Assembly (NCBI RefSeq): GCF_017939745.1
Contig: NZ_JAGKQQ010000002.1
Location: forward strand, 310,001-374,000
DNA: 64,000 bases
Origin: Gemmata palustris
GTDB lineage: Bacteria > Planctomycetota > Planctomycetia > Gemmatales > Gemmataceae
Reading direction: 5' to 3'
The translations under genes were made by a program, and so were the position numbers. Below are positions 63,592 through 64,000 of the stretch, piece by piece. Every line of letters begins with the position of its first letter. Positions within the stretch are counted from its first letter, which is position 1. The notes under the pieces are model-generated. The model ran no database searches, had not been told where the DNA came from, and saw only the letters and a program-made list of their open reading frames with translations.

Positions 63592-64000
63592 GATCGTGGC
63601 TCCGAAGTTGGGCGCGACCCGGTGCCGGTGTAATGGAAGTGCTCGGCTCTGAAGCCCGACGATCTGGCGAACAACGTATTTATTTTCGTCAGTGCGGAGA
63701 GCGGGCGACGCCCCACCCCGTGGTGGTTCGTTAGAGGTTCCGGTGGCAAACGGGGACTGTGCGAATCTAGGTCGCGATGAGGTGGTTCACAAGGCGCCCG
63801 CGCGGTACTTTTCGGGTATTATTTCAATATCGCACGAAAATCACTCTCGTGGATGGTTCGATCGTAAGCTCGTTAGGGGTTCTACGGACGGGAGTTCTTG
63901 CGGGCACGTAATATTCGAGCACCAGTTCAACGCGGTGTTCTTGAACAGTCGCACCGAGGGGCGGCGCTCTCGGGCTCCACTAGCACCTCGTCGTTGCTCA
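63592..64000. other. end of window, no gene seen
   Basis: 409 bases upstream of the DUF1559 gene, A/T-richer in places. It probably contains that gene's promoter; no coding frame or RNA gene is evident. Confidence 0.45.

Overview
The window looks like a chromosomal segment of a large-genome, GC-rich planctomycete, most likely a Gemmata relative. This is inferred from gene content: a DUF1559 pilin-like protein, a DUF1080 protein, an ECF sigma factor fused to WD40 repeats, a formylmethanofuran dehydrogenase subunit A, many secreted proteins with proline-rich linkers, and numerous palindromic intergenic repeats. No similarity search was possible; family calls rest on motifs and domain order read from the translations.

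Layout. 1-3883: the end of a SulP transporter/carbonic anhydrase fusion, a small zinc-ribbon protein and a GT39-type glycosyltransferase carrying an in-frame palindromic insertion. 4026-8013: the most unusual locus, with a MoxR-type AAA+ ATPase, a small unknown protein, four tandem tRNA-like RNAs and a Ro60/TROVE-VWA protein. In each RNA the tRNA 3' part precedes the 5' part, and the flanks form two covarying helices. This matches the architecture of bacterial YrlA-type Y RNAs, the known partners of Ro60. 8241-19715: mostly housekeeping and redox genes (DUF1080, citrate synthase, DinB-like, seryl-tRNA synthetase, a COX2-like/cytochrome c lipoprotein, a thioredoxin-fold protein, a methyltransferase, a sulfite-oxidase-like enzyme, a Gfo/Idh/MocA oxidoreductase). 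19960-21516: a large TlpA-like protein.

21979-39337 is a chemotaxis island: cheX, cheY, cheB, a cheR-cheD fusion, three chemoreceptors with nearly identical signalling tips, cheW, a double-Hpt cheA, a second cheY and a STAS protein, with one alginate-export-type porin on the opposite strand. 39865-42508 is a compact operon of fhcA, a metallophosphoesterase and a PII protein lacking Tyr51.

42693-47103 holds secreted proline-rich proteins, a Wza-like polysaccharide export lipoprotein and a CBS-MgtE-like transporter. 47361-50905 is a moxR-DUF58-ubiA run, interrupted by a nested inverted-repeat element. 51132-58453 holds an HExxH peptidase, an ECF sigma-WD40 gene lying between two copies of a roughly 190 bp direct repeat, a receiver-like protein, a trypsin-like protease and a secreted protein. 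58553-63591 holds a molybdenum-carrier-like protein and an overlapping set of pilin-like protein, lipoprotein and hybrid histidine kinase.

Overlapping start/stop codons (ATGA, GTGA or TAATG) at 15307, 35322, 40212, 40853, 49976, 55511 and 62203 indicate translational coupling. Palindromic repeats are frequent and some recur within the window.
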